A stretch of 64,000 nucleotides of DNA from Calliopum simillimum (taxonomy: Eukaryota > Arthropoda > Insecta > Diptera > Lauxaniidae): positions 29,066,392 through 29,130,391 of the forward strand of contig OX638369.1 in NCBI GenBank assembly GCA_951812925.1. The letters are read 5' to 3'. The notes under the pieces are model-generated. The model saw only the letters and a program-made list of their open reading frames with translations, was not told where the DNA came from and did not search any database. Below are positions 22,960 to 35,658 of the stretch, piece after piece. Made by a program: the position numbers and the translations under genes. Each line of letters starts with the position of its first letter. The first letter of the stretch is position 1.

Positions 22960-24425
22960 TTTTTCTGGAAAGTGATAAAGTATTTTTAGACTAACAAAAA
23001 ATTGCATCTGAAGGGGGGTCTAAAATGTACTTCTGAGCAGTCATAGTAAAAAACTGATTTTCTGCCTTGTTTTAGAAAAAATATTTTCTTGGGTCTCCCT
23101 TACGTATTAGAGAAAATTTAAAAAAAAAAAATTTGAAGGTAACGTTAATAAGATAATATCAACTTTAAAAACCCAGAATTTGCAAAATTTTTTTAAACCC
23201 TATAAATAATATACACTCTTAGAAAGCTCATCCAATTGACTAAAAGTTTTTGATAAGAAAATTTTCTCTTAAGCGTTAAGGTGACCATGTGACGAACGTT
23301 TTTGCCACTAGCCGGGTGTAGCCGTCGGTACCCAAGTTTCATATATAAAAATGTATTTCCCCGCCAAGGAAAGAAACACTTTTCGCAATTTTCCGGGTGT
23401 TACTTCACAATTTTATTTCATTGTTTATATTTTCACTGAAGAGCACTCTTAAGATATATTAAAATACACGCTTAGTAATACGGGTGACAAATGGGGTAAG
23501 CTTGGATGATGAGGATATCTGTAAGTCGTGAAAAACAACCGATCCAGAAGTTATGCCACCACTGCCTCCTTGTGTACTTGTCGCGTCGCTGGTCTGTGTT
23601 TCCGTTCAGATGTCAGTATTCAAGAGAGTCGCGCCACCGCTGCCTTCCTGTTGTTCTTTACTTACCTGTCCTTGTATGTCTTGTTTATTCACGAGAGCCC
23701 ACGCATCCACTACACTCTCGGATCACGTCAGAAAATTCTCTAGAAAACAAAGCCTACGGTTTTAGTCACTGATACGTATGTACTGGGTTTTGCTTGAAAA
23801 TCTCGGTTTTCCCATGGCTGGTTAAAATATTTTAAGAACACTTTTTACCTCGTTGCTGGTTGGGTTACTAGAGAACAATACCATCGCCGGAACTTACAAT
23901 TCACCATTCCGCCAGTCCATTTTCATTCACGATCAGCTGTTTTCTTTTATTGATAAGATTTGACTGTTGGCACTCACTGTTTTGGGACCAGGGTTGCTGC
24001 TGCATGCAATAATCATGCAATTCTCGTCCAACTGTGTATCAAGCGGTTGCACGATAGTTTGTCAAACTCGTTGAATGTGATTGTCCTGAAACTATCCCCT
24101 TACTAAAAAATCTTTAGTTTTAAATTAGTTCAAGACTTATATAACTAGAAATTTATTACTTATTTTAACCTTGGTGAATTCCTTATATTATTAATATTTT
24201 AAATACAAGTAATCATTAAGCATATGCGGACGCAAATAAGGCTTTCGATTTGTGTCCTCACAACCAAGGAAAATTTTATTTACAAAAGAGTCAGTAAATC
24301 AGTTTTTTCCCTTAGACTCCTCAGGAGTACATTTTAGACCCCCATTCACATAAAAATTTTTGTTAGTCAAAATCTCCTCTATCACTTCACAGAAGCTTTG
24401 TAACCTTATGCTATACACCTTGCAT
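22960..24425. mobile_element. Second foldback element with GC-richer core
   Basis: The left arm (TAGACTAACAAAAAATTGCA, then GGGGGGTCTAAAATGTAC, then TTCTGAGCAGTCATAG) is mirrored by the right arm (CTCCTCAGGAGTACATTTTA, then GACCCCC, then TTTTTGTTAGTCAAAATC). Both match the arms of the 10211-11177 element. The outer right end reads AACCTTATGCTATACACCTTGC, similar to the ACAGGGTGTA terminus. The left outermost end appears decayed. Between the arms lies about 0.8-1 kb (23.28-24.1 kb) of unrelated, GC-richer sequence. No transposase is seen. Confidence 0.6.
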
Positions 24426-25536
24426 ATTTTTATTTTTTTTTTTTTTTTCAATTAAGTTTTAAAATCATTTCGGTTATTTACAATATTTTTTGTTAAAAAT
24501 ACACACATTTACAAAGTAAAACCTCATACATAGATAGCACATAATTCCTCAATTAGCTTAGATTGATATCAAAGCATTTTGTTGTGCGTGTAATTTTCGA
24601 TTTGTTGAAAAATGGATTTTATTGATTTTGTACAAGACATATACATGCATACGAATATGCAATTTGATAGCATTGTGAATATAATATGTATTTTGTTAAA
24701 TTTTCCGTACTAAAAATAAATGATTTGACAAACATACTTTGAATATCATGTAGAAATAATTGTTTCAGTTTTGTTACATTTGTTATTTTTTGTTGTCGTT
24801 GTTCATGTTTTCATTAAGCATGACAGTGTTGTCAACAAAACATGCTGTTGCTGCAACATATAAAATTGCTACAATTTTACAAGTAATAAATTATTAAATT
24901 TAATTCGAACATGAATTTCTGAATATTTGTTTTGGTATGACTCTGAATGTTGTCGTTTTTGACTGCGGCTAACAAAAATATGTTGATACAGTTTTGTAAT
25001 TGAAAATTGTCAAAATATATATGTTTTGTTAAAATTGACGACGTCCATAATGAATGCGGGAAAATCAATAAACAAGTCATTTGATATTTTTAAAATAAAT
25101 TTTCCTCTATAAAATAAGGCAAGTTATTCGTTTGTACAAAGAATTTCCAAGTAAATCAAAATGTAGAGCAAAATTAAGAAACCTTATACTGTTGAACGAT
25201 ATCAGGTATAGACTATCAAGAAAAAAAAAATAGCAATTGCAGATCAAAATAGAAACCTCTTTGCACAAAAGCAAAAAAAACGCTGGAAAGTTCACTTTTG
25301 CGAAATAATGAACACAAAGTTCCAAATAGAATAACCAATTGATTCTGCCACTCAGTGTCAGTGAATTCTAAGTTTGCAGCTGAGGGTTTCTTTAAGTATC
25401 TGAATATCAGCTAGTGCTTTTGGTTACACCGTTTTTCAAGTGCTGATTACCGTGCTAGTAAAATATCTATAACTAAAGTAATTTCTGAAGCCTAAACTAT
25501 AAAATTGCTTCATTTAAAATTTACATTTCGTTTCAT
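24426..25536. other. AT-rich non-coding stretch
   Basis: No gene or repeat recognised. A poly-T run lies at about 24434-24450. Confidence 0.6.
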
Positions 25537-26660
25537 TTTAACTCTATTCTATCTCTATCTAGTCTATCTTTTCTATCTATTCTATCTACTCTATCTATTC
25601 TATCTATTCTATCTATTCTATCTATTCTGTCTATTCTATCTATTCTATCTATTCTATCTATTCTATCTATTCTATCTATTCTATCTATTCTATCTATTCT
25701 ATCTATTCTATCTATTCTATCTATTCTATCTATTCTATCTATTCTATCTATTCTATCTATTCTATCTATTCTATCTATTCTATCTATTCTATCTATTCTA
25801 TCTATTCTATCTATTCTATCTATTCTATCTATTCTATCTATTCTATCTATTCTATCTATTCTATCTATTCTATCTATTCTATCTATTCTATCTATTCTAT
25901 CTATTCTATCTATTCTATCTATTCTATCTATTCTATCTATTCTATCTATTCTATCTATTCTATCTATTCTATCTATTCTATCTATTCTATCTATTCTATC
26001 TATTCTATCTATTCTATCTATTCTATCTATTCTATCTATTCTATCTATTCTATCTATTCTATCTATTCTATCTATTCTATCTATTCTATCTATTCTATCT
26101 ATTCTATCTATTCTATCTATTCTATCTATTCTATCTATTCTATCTATTCTATCTATTCTATCTATTCTATCTATTCTATCTATTCTATCTATTCTATCTA
26201 TTCTATCTATTCTATCTATTCTATCTATTCTATCTATTCTATCTATTCTATCTATTCTATCTATTCTATCTATTCTATCTATTCTATCTATTCTATCTAT
26301 TCTATCTATTCTATCTATTCTATCTATTCTGTCTATTCTATCTATTCTATCTATTCTATCTATTCTATCTATTCTATCTATTCTATCTATTCTATCTATT
26401 CTATCTATTCTATCTATTCTATCTATTCTATCTATTCTATCTATTCTATCTATTCTATCTATTCTATCTATTCTATCTATTCTATCTATTCTATCTATTC
26501 TATCTATTCTATCTATTCTATCTATTCTATCTTTTCTATTTATTCTATCTTTTCTATTTATTACATCTATTCTATCTATTCCATCCATTTTTTCTATAAT
26601 TATTCTATTTTTTTTTTTCTATCTATTTTATTTTATCTATTTTATTCTATCTATTCTTTT
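25537..26660. repeat. About 1 kb 9-bp minisatellite (CTATCTATT)n
   Basis: A nearly uniform array of CTATCTATT with over 100 copies, decaying at both edges into TTTTCTATT and TTATTTTATCTATT variants. A few copies carry a CTGTC variant (25628 and 26328). Because 9 is divisible by 3 and no stop falls in two of the frames, it yields artefactual open frames on both strands (Tyr-Leu-Phe repeats on plus, Ile-Asp-Arg repeats on minus). Confidence 0.97.
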
Positions 26661-27014
26661 ATCACATTTCACTTCATTTTCATTTCACGTCATTGTTGGT
26701 GTTTTATTTCAAGTCACTATTTTATTGAAAAGTCTGCATTGAAGCTTACTACCATAGGGAATTTCTGTAGAAGTTTTAAGATCAAGATTTTGAAGAATGT
26801 ATTTGCCATTACCATTGTGAGTGGAATTTCATATAATTTCTGTAAGATATTTCCCATAAATATATATTGGCAATAATTATCTCCCTTCGGTCCCTAAGGC
26901 TAGCACTATTCTGGGGCTAGCATCACTCAGGCATTTTCTTAAAACCAATCGTGTCTATTAAAACATGCACTTTGATATTAGCTGATATCTTTATAGATTC
27001 TGTTCAGTTTTCTT
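26661..27014. other. Unannotated AT-rich DNA
   Basis: Nothing recognised. Confidence 0.6.
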
Positions 27015-28412
27015 TTAACCCTCATTCGGCTGACTGGTCTTCCGGGTGACCATTTCAACTTTTTCATTAAAAAAAATATATTTTCATTAATTTTAGGGAA
27101 CCTATCTTCTAGGAATGCTCAAACTAGTTAATTTCAAGATTAAAAACTGCAAAAATAAAATTTTAATTTTTTTAATTGATCACTTTTTTGTTGTTAAAAT
27201 TTGGTATTCTTATTTCGGCTGACTGGTCACCCGGGTGACTAAATAAGAAAATATAAGGGTCTTATGAAAATATATTTTTTTCTTATTTTATAATAAAATG
27301 AGTAGAACTGACTACTATTAAATATATAAAATATGTAAAAATAGGCAAGGATATTTAGTTTTTACTAGTCAAGTATTTAACAATGGACTATGTGTGCTCC
27401 TAGCGTACAGGTTGATTGCAAATCATACAAGCTTTGCGCGAGTTTCAATGTTTTTTATTCAGACTAAGGCAAAAATGGCACTCTCCGTTGATTGGCGTTC
27501 GTCCAGCGTTATTCCGGAACTCTATTTGGTGCCCTGGTTCAATGATAGTACCCAAACGAATATTCAAGACTGCCTCAATGGCAGTTTAGGCATAGAAATG
27601 CTTCAGAACGGCAGGATTTAACGATCGATGCTTAATGTTGCTCAAAGCTAATTCACGAGATAGCCCATTTAGATTGTCTCGAATCTTTGGCCTATCGTTT
27701 TCCTCATCGCTCTCACTGTCGAGTTCGTCCATTTCGTTCACTATATCACCTACCTTGGCATCCGATGCAACTTCTTCATCTGTTAATCACTTATCATCTT
27801 CATTTTCCAATCCATCGCTAATTTCAAGACCTCTACGTCCGTCAATGCTCTATGTGTTCAATATAAAGAATTAACATATTTTATCTTCATATATGCACAT
27901 ATTTATGTATATTTTATGCATTGCATATCTATTGTATTTAGATTATAAATAAAAGTTCAGCGAAAAATATGGCAAAGTATTAACTTCGAGTTTTGGAGGG
28001 CGGCAACTGGCTCCCATTGGGTACTGGTTCTCGATCTACGGAATCCGCTGCCCTTGTCTTAACATAACCTGCATTAACTCCATGACCGATATTATTTGTT
28101 TCAGCTTTATTTGCATTATTTTTACACTTTAAACGCTTCGAACTTTCCATTTTTACTATCAACTGAATTAAAACAATCATTTACTTGTCAATGAAGTCAG
28201 CTGTTGGTGTTGCCATATTGTCAATAAAGCCAGCTGTTGGTATTGCCAGAGAGCTATTCCGAAATGTCCAGCATTTCCAAAAATATTTTTTTTTATCCAA
28301 AACTTATAAAAACAATATTTGTAGTCATTTTATTCATTTGTTAAAATTTAGTCACCCGGGTGACCAGTCAGCCCAAATCAGTTGTAAAAATCTTCAGCCG
28401 AATGAGGGTTAA
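27015..28412. mobile_element. piggyBac element, internally deleted
   Basis: Flanked by TTAA (27015-27018 and 28409-28412). The inverted termini CCCTCATTCGGCTG and CAGCCGAATGAGGG match over 14 bp. A subterminal CACCCGGGTGAC motif occurs near 27228 and 28353, with a related TTCCGGGTGACC near 27042. It contains decayed piggyBac transposase segments on the minus strand. At about 1.4 kb it is shorter than autonomous piggyBac elements, which are usually above 2 kb. Confidence 0.85.
27394..28180 (-). pseudogene. Degenerate piggyBac transposase remnant
   Basis: Three minus-strand segments are visible. First is an N-terminal frame from about 28150 (MESSKRLKCKNNANKAETNN) that ends at 27980. Second is an acidic segment (27640-27860) with NEMDELDSESDEENDRPKIR, typical of the acidic N-terminal region of piggyBac-family proteins. 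Third is a C-terminal Cys-rich segment (27394-27530) with GECHFCLS, then CMICNQPV, then EHT, matching the zinc-binding tail of piggyBac transposases. The catalytic DDD core between the acidic and Cys-rich parts is missing, and in-frame stops interrupt both. The protein is dead. The opposite-strand open frames at 27394-27874 are shadows. Confidence 0.75.
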
Positions 28413-30829
28413 TGTTTTCTGATACTTCAAGACATATCTGATGCTTTCGACACTATGCACTATTATTTATTTACATTTGTGGTGTTTTTCAATATATTTT
28501 TACTTTTTAAATATTTTTGGTATATCTTAGAATTTAAAAAAAAAAATAAAATCGTCATTTCAGCCAAATTTTGCTTTTGTAATAAGTTGAAGTAAAAATA
28601 TTGATTAATATTTTTGGCAAGTGAGCAGCAAAAAAAAAAAAAAAAAATAACCTTCCTCGTATTTCAATCAAAATTTACAGAATAATTAATACATGTTGAG
28701 CTGCGCACTTACATACTTTGTGATAGAACTGTAAAATATCACAATATAATAAATTTTTAGCAAATTGATTTCCTATTTCATTACATAATGCGGCAAAAAC
28801 TAAAATTCGAGGTCAAATTTCATGCAAAATTTTCAAAAATTCATAATAAATGGCAAAGTGCGCTGTGAAAAAAGAGCATTTCATTTTATTTATTCATTGC
28901 AAATTTTATTCAAAGTTATTGGGGCGTTAAAACCGCTTAGAGTGAAATTGAACTCTCATTAAATTTATATGTGGGTAATGCTATCTACAAATATTAAATT
29001 CAAAAAATCATTATATTTAAATTTGCGCCTAAAAGTATGCAACTCAAATTAGCGCAGTTTTTACAACGGAATTGATATAAAATCAAAACATAATAGGCTG
29101 CAAAATTTAAGGCGCTTATTAAATTGGCATAATAATATTTAGCGCAAAAGCATTTCATTTAATTCTATAATTTAAATAAGAAAAATCAAATATTTCTCAT
29201 ATTTAATAAAGCCGAAATGTACACTTATGATTTCTAGACAGCTAAACATCAAAGTGTACAACTTGGCGCACTCCTCATATATCGCTTCTTCTTCATCATC
29301 GTCAACAACAACATTGACATCATCGTCATCAACAACGTTTGTCGATTTTGTTTGCAGTAATTCGATGCCTCAAGCGTGTCTTATCGCTTTGCCATGCTGC
29401 TTTCTACTAAGTGGAGATGCTAAATGATGATAGCGCTTTGAATTGGTGGAAGTGTGTGCTTCAACGATGATGGCAATGGATGACAGGAGCAGCGCATAAA
29501 GTGTTCGTTTGTATACAACGACTCATCAGCATCAACTCTGTGTAGCAACAACACGTCTATGTCTGCTGGTGTAACACCAACACCATCATCATTGGCATCA
29601 TTATCGCCAATGTCCTCTTTACGTACAAATGTAGTTAGTGGCAGTAGTTTCTAGTGATGCAAAATTATGTGTTCTATTTGATAAATGCTTGCTTGTGATT
29701 CTTTAAGGCTTCTATTTAAAAGCAGTGTTTTTTCGTTAGTGAAGGGTAAAAGCACTGTGAGACTGCGTAAGATATTTTGGCATTCCAATAACGTACTGTG
29801 CTTGGACAAATTGTTCCTCCTGGAACTAACATGAGCTTTTGAATCAGAAGGCTGAAATGTCTGATAGTTTTTCATTCTAGTCCTTACCTGTGCTTGATGA
29901 AGTTGCTCTTCGTGATATATTTTCACAAATTTTTGTCAATTTCTTAATCGATACTACAGTTTGCTGCACCGACAGCTCTCTTTGCATTAACATCATTATA
30001 CTCAACGTCAAAAGCGATATTATTATACGCCATTGTCACTTTCACCGACGTGTCGTTGTCTTGATACCTCCTCACCACCATCACCATCATCATAGATGTT
30101 CTCAGCGCTCATCATTTGATGTGACATTTCTATTAGTTGTATCTGCCGCAATAGCACGCTTCGTTTTAGTGCTGCTACCTAACAGTTGCTTTTGGTACCC
30201 CATCACTACTGACTAACCAGGTTTGGTTGCATGTACTCCTTTCGCGCTTTTTCTTCATTTTTATCATTCACACTTAGCTGCTTAGCTACAGTTGCTCGTT
30301 TAACTTTAACATTTTGTTCAATCAATGTTATTCGTCCGTCGTCGTCTACGTAAAACGTGTAATGTTACATTATGAGTGAGCAGACGTTGCTTGCCGGTAC
30401 GTTTAAGCATGCTTTATAAATATTGCATCAGGTTCATGGTTGCAATGATTGCGCTCTCTTTATGTACCTTCATTATCTTTTGGTTTGGTTTTTGCCAAGA
30501 ATTTTGGCTTCGTTTTGGTGTTTGGTTTGGACATTGCATTTGGTGTTGTTAGTGGTAAAATTTGGTTTTACCCTGTGTTAACTGATTTGGTTAAAAATTA
30601 AGTAAATTTGATTTAAAAATTTCAGAAAATTTTATTTTCCTTTGCTTAGGCAAAGAAATTGCTGGAGAGTTAGTATTAGGGAACATCATGCTAGAAGCAC
30701 TTTCGTCAGTAACTTAAGGAATTTTGAAAAAACTTTCCACCACTGATTTTTGGGAATTTGCAATCTTATTCAAAACTTAACATTTTTATTTTTTTAAAAC
30801 AATATTCGTGACTTTTTTGGCAACACATT
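28413..30829. other. Non-coding stretch with CAT/TCG triplet tracts
   Basis: No supported gene. The part from 29.27 to 30.4 kb is less AT-rich and holds TCATCATCGTCAACAACAAC-like tracts (29289-29340, 29583-29610) and CACCACCATCACCATCATCA (30073-30092). Open frames such as 29651-29926 (minus) and 29890-30216 (plus) show no recognisable domain. A homopolymer A run lies at 28631. Confidence 0.5.
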
Positions 30830-31760
30830 TTCAGGGATTTTTTCGACGACACATTTTTCAACATATTTTGCAAGACAATTTTTGCGACATAATTTTCAGG
30901 ATATTCTTGGCATTACTTCTTTGGCGACACTTTTTTGCGACAAAATTTTTGAGATTTTTGGCCAACATTTTTGTCTACATAATATAATTTCCGGGGCTTT
31001 TTTAGAAAAATATTTTTGGACACAATTCTTGAGACTCATTTTTCGGTACAAATTTTTTGGGCGACACATTTTTCGACACTTATTTGGCGACACATTTTTT
31101 GCGACACATTTTTCGGCAAAATTTTCGAGACTACTTTGACGACACGTTCTTTGGGACTTTATTGGCAGCACATTTTTTGACACATTTGGCAATGCTTTAT
31201 TGCGACACTTTTTTGGGACAGTTTTTTTATTCAAAACTTAAAATTTTTTTTTTGACATAATATTCGTGACCTTTTTGGCAACACATTTTCCGAGACTTTT
31301 TTTGCGACACATTTTTCGCCAAAATTTTTTTTGGCTACACTTTTTTGACGTCACTTTTTTAGTGACACATTTTTCGACACTTTTTTGGCACAATTTTTTG
31401 GGGACACTTTTTTGGCGACACATTCTTCGACACTTTTTTGCGACACATTTTTCGACACATTTTTCGGCACAATTTTTTTGGCGACACTTTTTTCGACACT
31501 TTTTTGCGACAAATTTTTCGACACTTTTTTGGCGACACATTTTTCGGCAGAATTTTCTTGAGACACATTTTTGGCGACACATTTTACGTCACTTTTTTGA
31601 TGACACATTTTTCGACACTTTTTTGATGACACATTTTTCGGCACAATTTTTTTGGCATCATGTTTTTAGACACATTTGGCAACATTTTTTTGCGCCACAT
31701 TTTTCGAGACTTGCAACACATTTTTCAACACTTATCGACACATTCACGTACATCTATCTC
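30830..31760. repeat. Minisatellite of CGACACATTTTT-type units
   Basis: Degenerate repeats of roughly 20 bp built from CGACACATTTTT and GGCGACACTTTTTT. Plus-strand frames read as His-Phe-rich and minus-strand frames as Lys-Cys-Arg-rich repeats. I reject these as coding because the pattern follows the repeat unit. A related unit expands again at 37.6-39.4 kb. Confidence 0.85.
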
Positions 31761-33462
31761 GAACACTGTATTTCGTAGGTAGACAAAATAGATGAAATGT
31801 GGGCGTAATCAAATAGATACCTCGCCCAGTTTTCAAAAATAAGTTTAAATTTTTCCACGTTTGTTGAGTATATTTTCCTTTTTAACAAATTTAAAACTCT
31901 TTAAAAACAATAGGATAAAGTGCATTTTTTTTAATGAAAGAACCAATATGATAATTGAAAGCGTAAACTTTGCAAACAAGGCGCAAATAAGCGCTTTCAT
32001 CAACGGAATACAAAATTGCATGCGAGTTAAGTCAACACTTGCGTTTGTAAATGTCAAATTTAAGGCCAACAAATTAAAGTTTTATTATCCCTACGTCTGA
32101 CTACCCACACATCCCAATGAGGCAGGATTTTTATTTTTTATTACATATGCAACCAGCAGAGAACAGCAACCATAAAAGCGACATTTAAAGCCCGCTTGAG
32201 CGGAAGTTTTTTGTATGGCGTACACATACATATAAGTGCAGTCATCGCATGCAAATACACACACAAACATATAGCATACTATATACAGAGACAAGCAGAC
32301 GTAAGCCTCACATTAGTGGCACTCAAAGCACAGTGGCGGCGCATGCATGCGATTTAAAATACGCCAAGGAAACAGAGAGCGAGAAAGAGAGAGATGCACT
32401 ACCTCAGCGAGTGACTGTGCTGACAAGCAACCAAAGTAGCAATGCACAGTGGGGTGTCTTGGTATTACCGATTTTTGTGCATCTTTTAAGCACACTTAAA
32501 AACTATTCACCCACTGTACAGCGTGCAATGAACCATTACTACAACTGCAATGACAAGTATTTTCTACATGAGTGCCATGTTGCTGCAGCTATATGTTGCT
32601 GCTACTGCTACTCGGTGATGATGATAGTTTTGGGATTTTATTTTTCTTAAATATGTCACGTAATTCACACACACACACAGTTATGCATATACGTGTAGTA
32701 AACACATACACGTGCATAATACATGCTATGCGTAATGCAAAATATGTGCCTGTAGTTGCACAGACACATATAGATATGGCAATTTTTTCTTAATATGTTT
32801 ATGCTGCCATCAGTTAATTTTTTGGCTTCTTTCCATGTATGCCAACGAAGAATCCTATGAGCCAAGCGACGCCAACGCGACAGCGACCGAAAAGAGGAAG
32901 TACAACAAAAGCATATTTGAATTGAGCTGATAAGAGGTGGCGCGCATCAAAGCAACAGCAATGGCTAAAAAAAAGGAGCTACTAAGAGCTACATATACAA
33001 GTGACTGGGCAAGTAGACCATGCAGTTCTCAGGGTTTTTAGCAGCAGCAGCAATTTATGAAGTTGTAAAACGCTGTTGCGGTCGCAAACATTTAGCGAAA
33101 AACTCCAGCACAGCAGTAGACAATTTGATAATGAAAATGTATTTGTTAGCCGCGTACAAGTCACTACTACACTAAAGTGCCAGGCTGTCTTTGGCGTAGA
33201 GTAATGACTGCTAAAGTCTCATTACTTAGAAAATTTTAGTAGTATTGGTTACCAAAATTTCAAATAGTTAACAAAAATTGTGATTGGTTACTTACTAGTA
33301 TTTTGATTTTTTGAAGTCATAAATTGAAAATCAAAAATCTTACAACAGTAAAATGTAAAAAATGTAGTGTAAAGCTAAGTAAAGTGTAAATTAGATATGG
33401 TCAAAATTTTAATTCATCCCGAAATAGACTCAGAAGTTAGAACGACTCTTAAAAACGATATC

Positions 33463-33494
<32 letters not shown>

Positions 33495-33920
33495 CATTCT
33501 GAGAAAAACCAATGGAGACTTGGGATTCTACTGAAGGCCTATTTTGGCTGAAAAATATGTTTTTTGGTCTTTTTTTAGAAAATTGATATTCAAGAGTGCT
33601 TCAGATATAGAGATTATGTACTTACAAAAAGTTATTCGTTTGAACATTTTTTATTTTTTTTTTTTTTTTTTTTGGCTTAGATAATATTCGGTTCCAAAAA
33701 TCGATTTTTTTTTTGCATTTTTCAATAGCGAGGTTGGAACGAAGATTTTTTTCTCAGCAGCAAGACATCAAAAGAAAAATCTTCTTGTATAATCTTCATT
33801 CTTAAGTGCTACCTTTACTGTCAAATCATAGATCTCTACTGTTATGCCTAGTTTTTTAATCTTTTTCAATCTCATCCGGGTCTAAAGTGTTGTCAATTTT
33901 TGTCTACAGTGTTAAGCTTT
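31761..33920. other. Non-coding stretch with simple repeats
   Basis: No gene supported. There are CACACA/TACACATA tracts at 32220-32270 and 32665-32715, GAGAGAAAGAGAGAG near 32377-32393, and long T runs at 33471-33494 and 33654-33673. Open frames of up to 133 residues (32249-32650) show no family. Confidence 0.55.
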
Positions 33921-34495
33921 TTATACCCTACACCCAGGGTATATTTACTTTGTTCTTCCGATTGTAACGCAAAGATGAAGGCGTGGCAGATATAGAAAAG
34001 TATATATATTCTTGATCAGCGTAACCTCCTGAGTCGATAAAGCCATGTCCATCAGTCTGGCTGGCTGGGTGTCTGTCTGTGGAAATATTTTTTACGGTAT
34101 AAATAACCAAGATAATTCAGTGAAATTCAGTACAGTTTCTTTACCATAAAAGTTTGCTTGAGGGATGAAAAACACGCAAAATCGGTCAACGGTCAAAAAA
34201 TATATTCAAAAAGCAAATTTAACCAAACCAAAATACACACATATACTAAAAAACGTAAGCGCAAACTCCGAGCCAAAACTGGACAAATTCGAACAAGAGG
34301 TCGTGGCACCTCGTATATAAACAAAAGCTTCAAAACGCCACACTGAAAACTTTTTTGAGAAAATTTAATCAAATTTCACTCAGACACTAAGAGCTATAAA
34401 TGCAAGCTCTGAAAAAAAACTGGGTGAACTTGGACAAGAGTGCGAGACACCTCTCATATAAGCAAAATTTTCGAAATTCTGCAGTGAAGTGTATT
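33921..34495 (-). mobile_element. mini-me/DINE-1-like element, minus orientation
   Basis: Read on the minus strand it ends like the 17.4-19.3 kb element: a CCAGCCAGCCAGAC tract, GGACATGGCTTTATCGACTC, CTGATCAAGAATATATATAC and CTGGGTGTAGGGTATAA. Upstream on that strand are two units with GAGGTGCCACGAC or GAGGTGTCTCGCAC followed by TCTTGTCC, matching the tandem units of the other copy. No nested Foldback element is present here. Confidence 0.75.
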
Positions 34496-34832
34496 GAATG
34501 TTCGGACTGGCTTAAGGTTACACCCTTTCCAGTTTAGTCTTAGGTAGACGCAGGTCAATATTATTTTACAGAGTTTCGAGTACAAGAGACCATCTGCCTC
34601 ATTATTTATTTGTATAATGAAGCTTGGGCCTTTCACCACTTTGGCGAAGTTGCCTTCTAGTCACACCTAAAGGTATCTCCGGGTTTTGCCTTTGGAGAAG
34701 TCTGAGTGTTTGCTCTTGAAGTGCATTATAAAGAAATTCAATCTTTGCTTTAGAAATGGAAATGAGCATATACAAGAAAATTTGTTAGGAACAGTCCAAG
34801 TTATGGAAAGTTTTGTGATGCAGTTTGACTTG

Positions 34833-35658
34833 TAGAGTAGAACGGAGCAATGTCGTGCACTCAACTTTGACATGCTCGTAAAGCCGTACTTCTCAAGCGA
34901 ATAAGACGAGTAAGCATCCAATCGAAAGATAATTTTGTTGGTTACATCCCCTCAAAATTTGGGGGGTAATGTCGTCCTTTTTTTTCCGAGTATAGTAAAG
35001 GTTCCAAAATGTGTGAGAAATGATAGGTAGTGGTTCTATTAGAGGAGATTTAGCATTATCATGAATTTATTCATTATTATACAAGTGTGAAGTACATAAT
35101 ATGTTGTGTAGAGTAGAACGGGGCAATGTCGTGCACTCAACTTTGACATGCTCGCAAAGCCGTACATCTTAAGCGAATGCAACGAGTAAGCATCCGATCG
35201 AAAGATAATTTCATTGGTTACATTCATGGGTAACAACATTTGTGTAGCGAGAAACTGTGTTTGTGTAAGTGAATGTGCACGACATTACTCCAATGGTCGT
35301 TTTAAAGGTCAACTTCGATAACTCGGTGAAGCCCAAAATTTTTTTCGAAAACCAAATATTTATTTTCCTTGGCAGGATATTTCGTTTCAGAAAACACTTA
35401 CCTGGTATATTTTCTCGCAAGGAAAATTATTTTTCTGACCCGATGAAAAAACACTTTTATCGTCCCGAAAGCGTGCGTTTTGAAAAAAAGGTTACTCTGT
35501 AGAGACGAACTGGTGAAAATTGCTAGTATTATATGCATAAGCTCAGTAGGTCAGCAGGTCCCTACCTTACGAACAGTTGGTAAATCATTCAATTCTTTGG
35601 GCTAAAACAGCCAGTGCACGACATTACCCCCTGCACGACATTACCCCGTTCTACTCTA
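34833..35658. mobile_element. Inverted-repeat element with duplicated left end
   Basis: The left terminus TAGAGTAGAACGGGGCAATG (35109) is mirrored by TTACCCCGTTCTACTCTA (35641-35658), and both are followed internally by GTCGTGCA. A second left end (TAGAGTAGAACGGAGCAATG, 34833) begins a direct duplicate of about 115 bp, with 276 bp between the two starts. The right side also has two tandem GCACGACATTACCCC words (35617, 35633). An open frame at 35269-35502 shows no recognised domain. Non-autonomous; the superfamily is unknown. Confidence 0.65.

Noticed and set aside
25505..26599. Long open frames of 350-364 residues on both strands
   Set aside because: They are direct translations of a 9-bp tandem repeat that has no stop in those frames. 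There is no other coding signal.
31238..31778. Lys/Cys/Arg-rich (minus) and His/Phe-rich (plus) frames up to 170 residues
   Set aside because: The composition follows the CGACACATTTTT repeat and the frames shift with the repeat phase. Not a gene.
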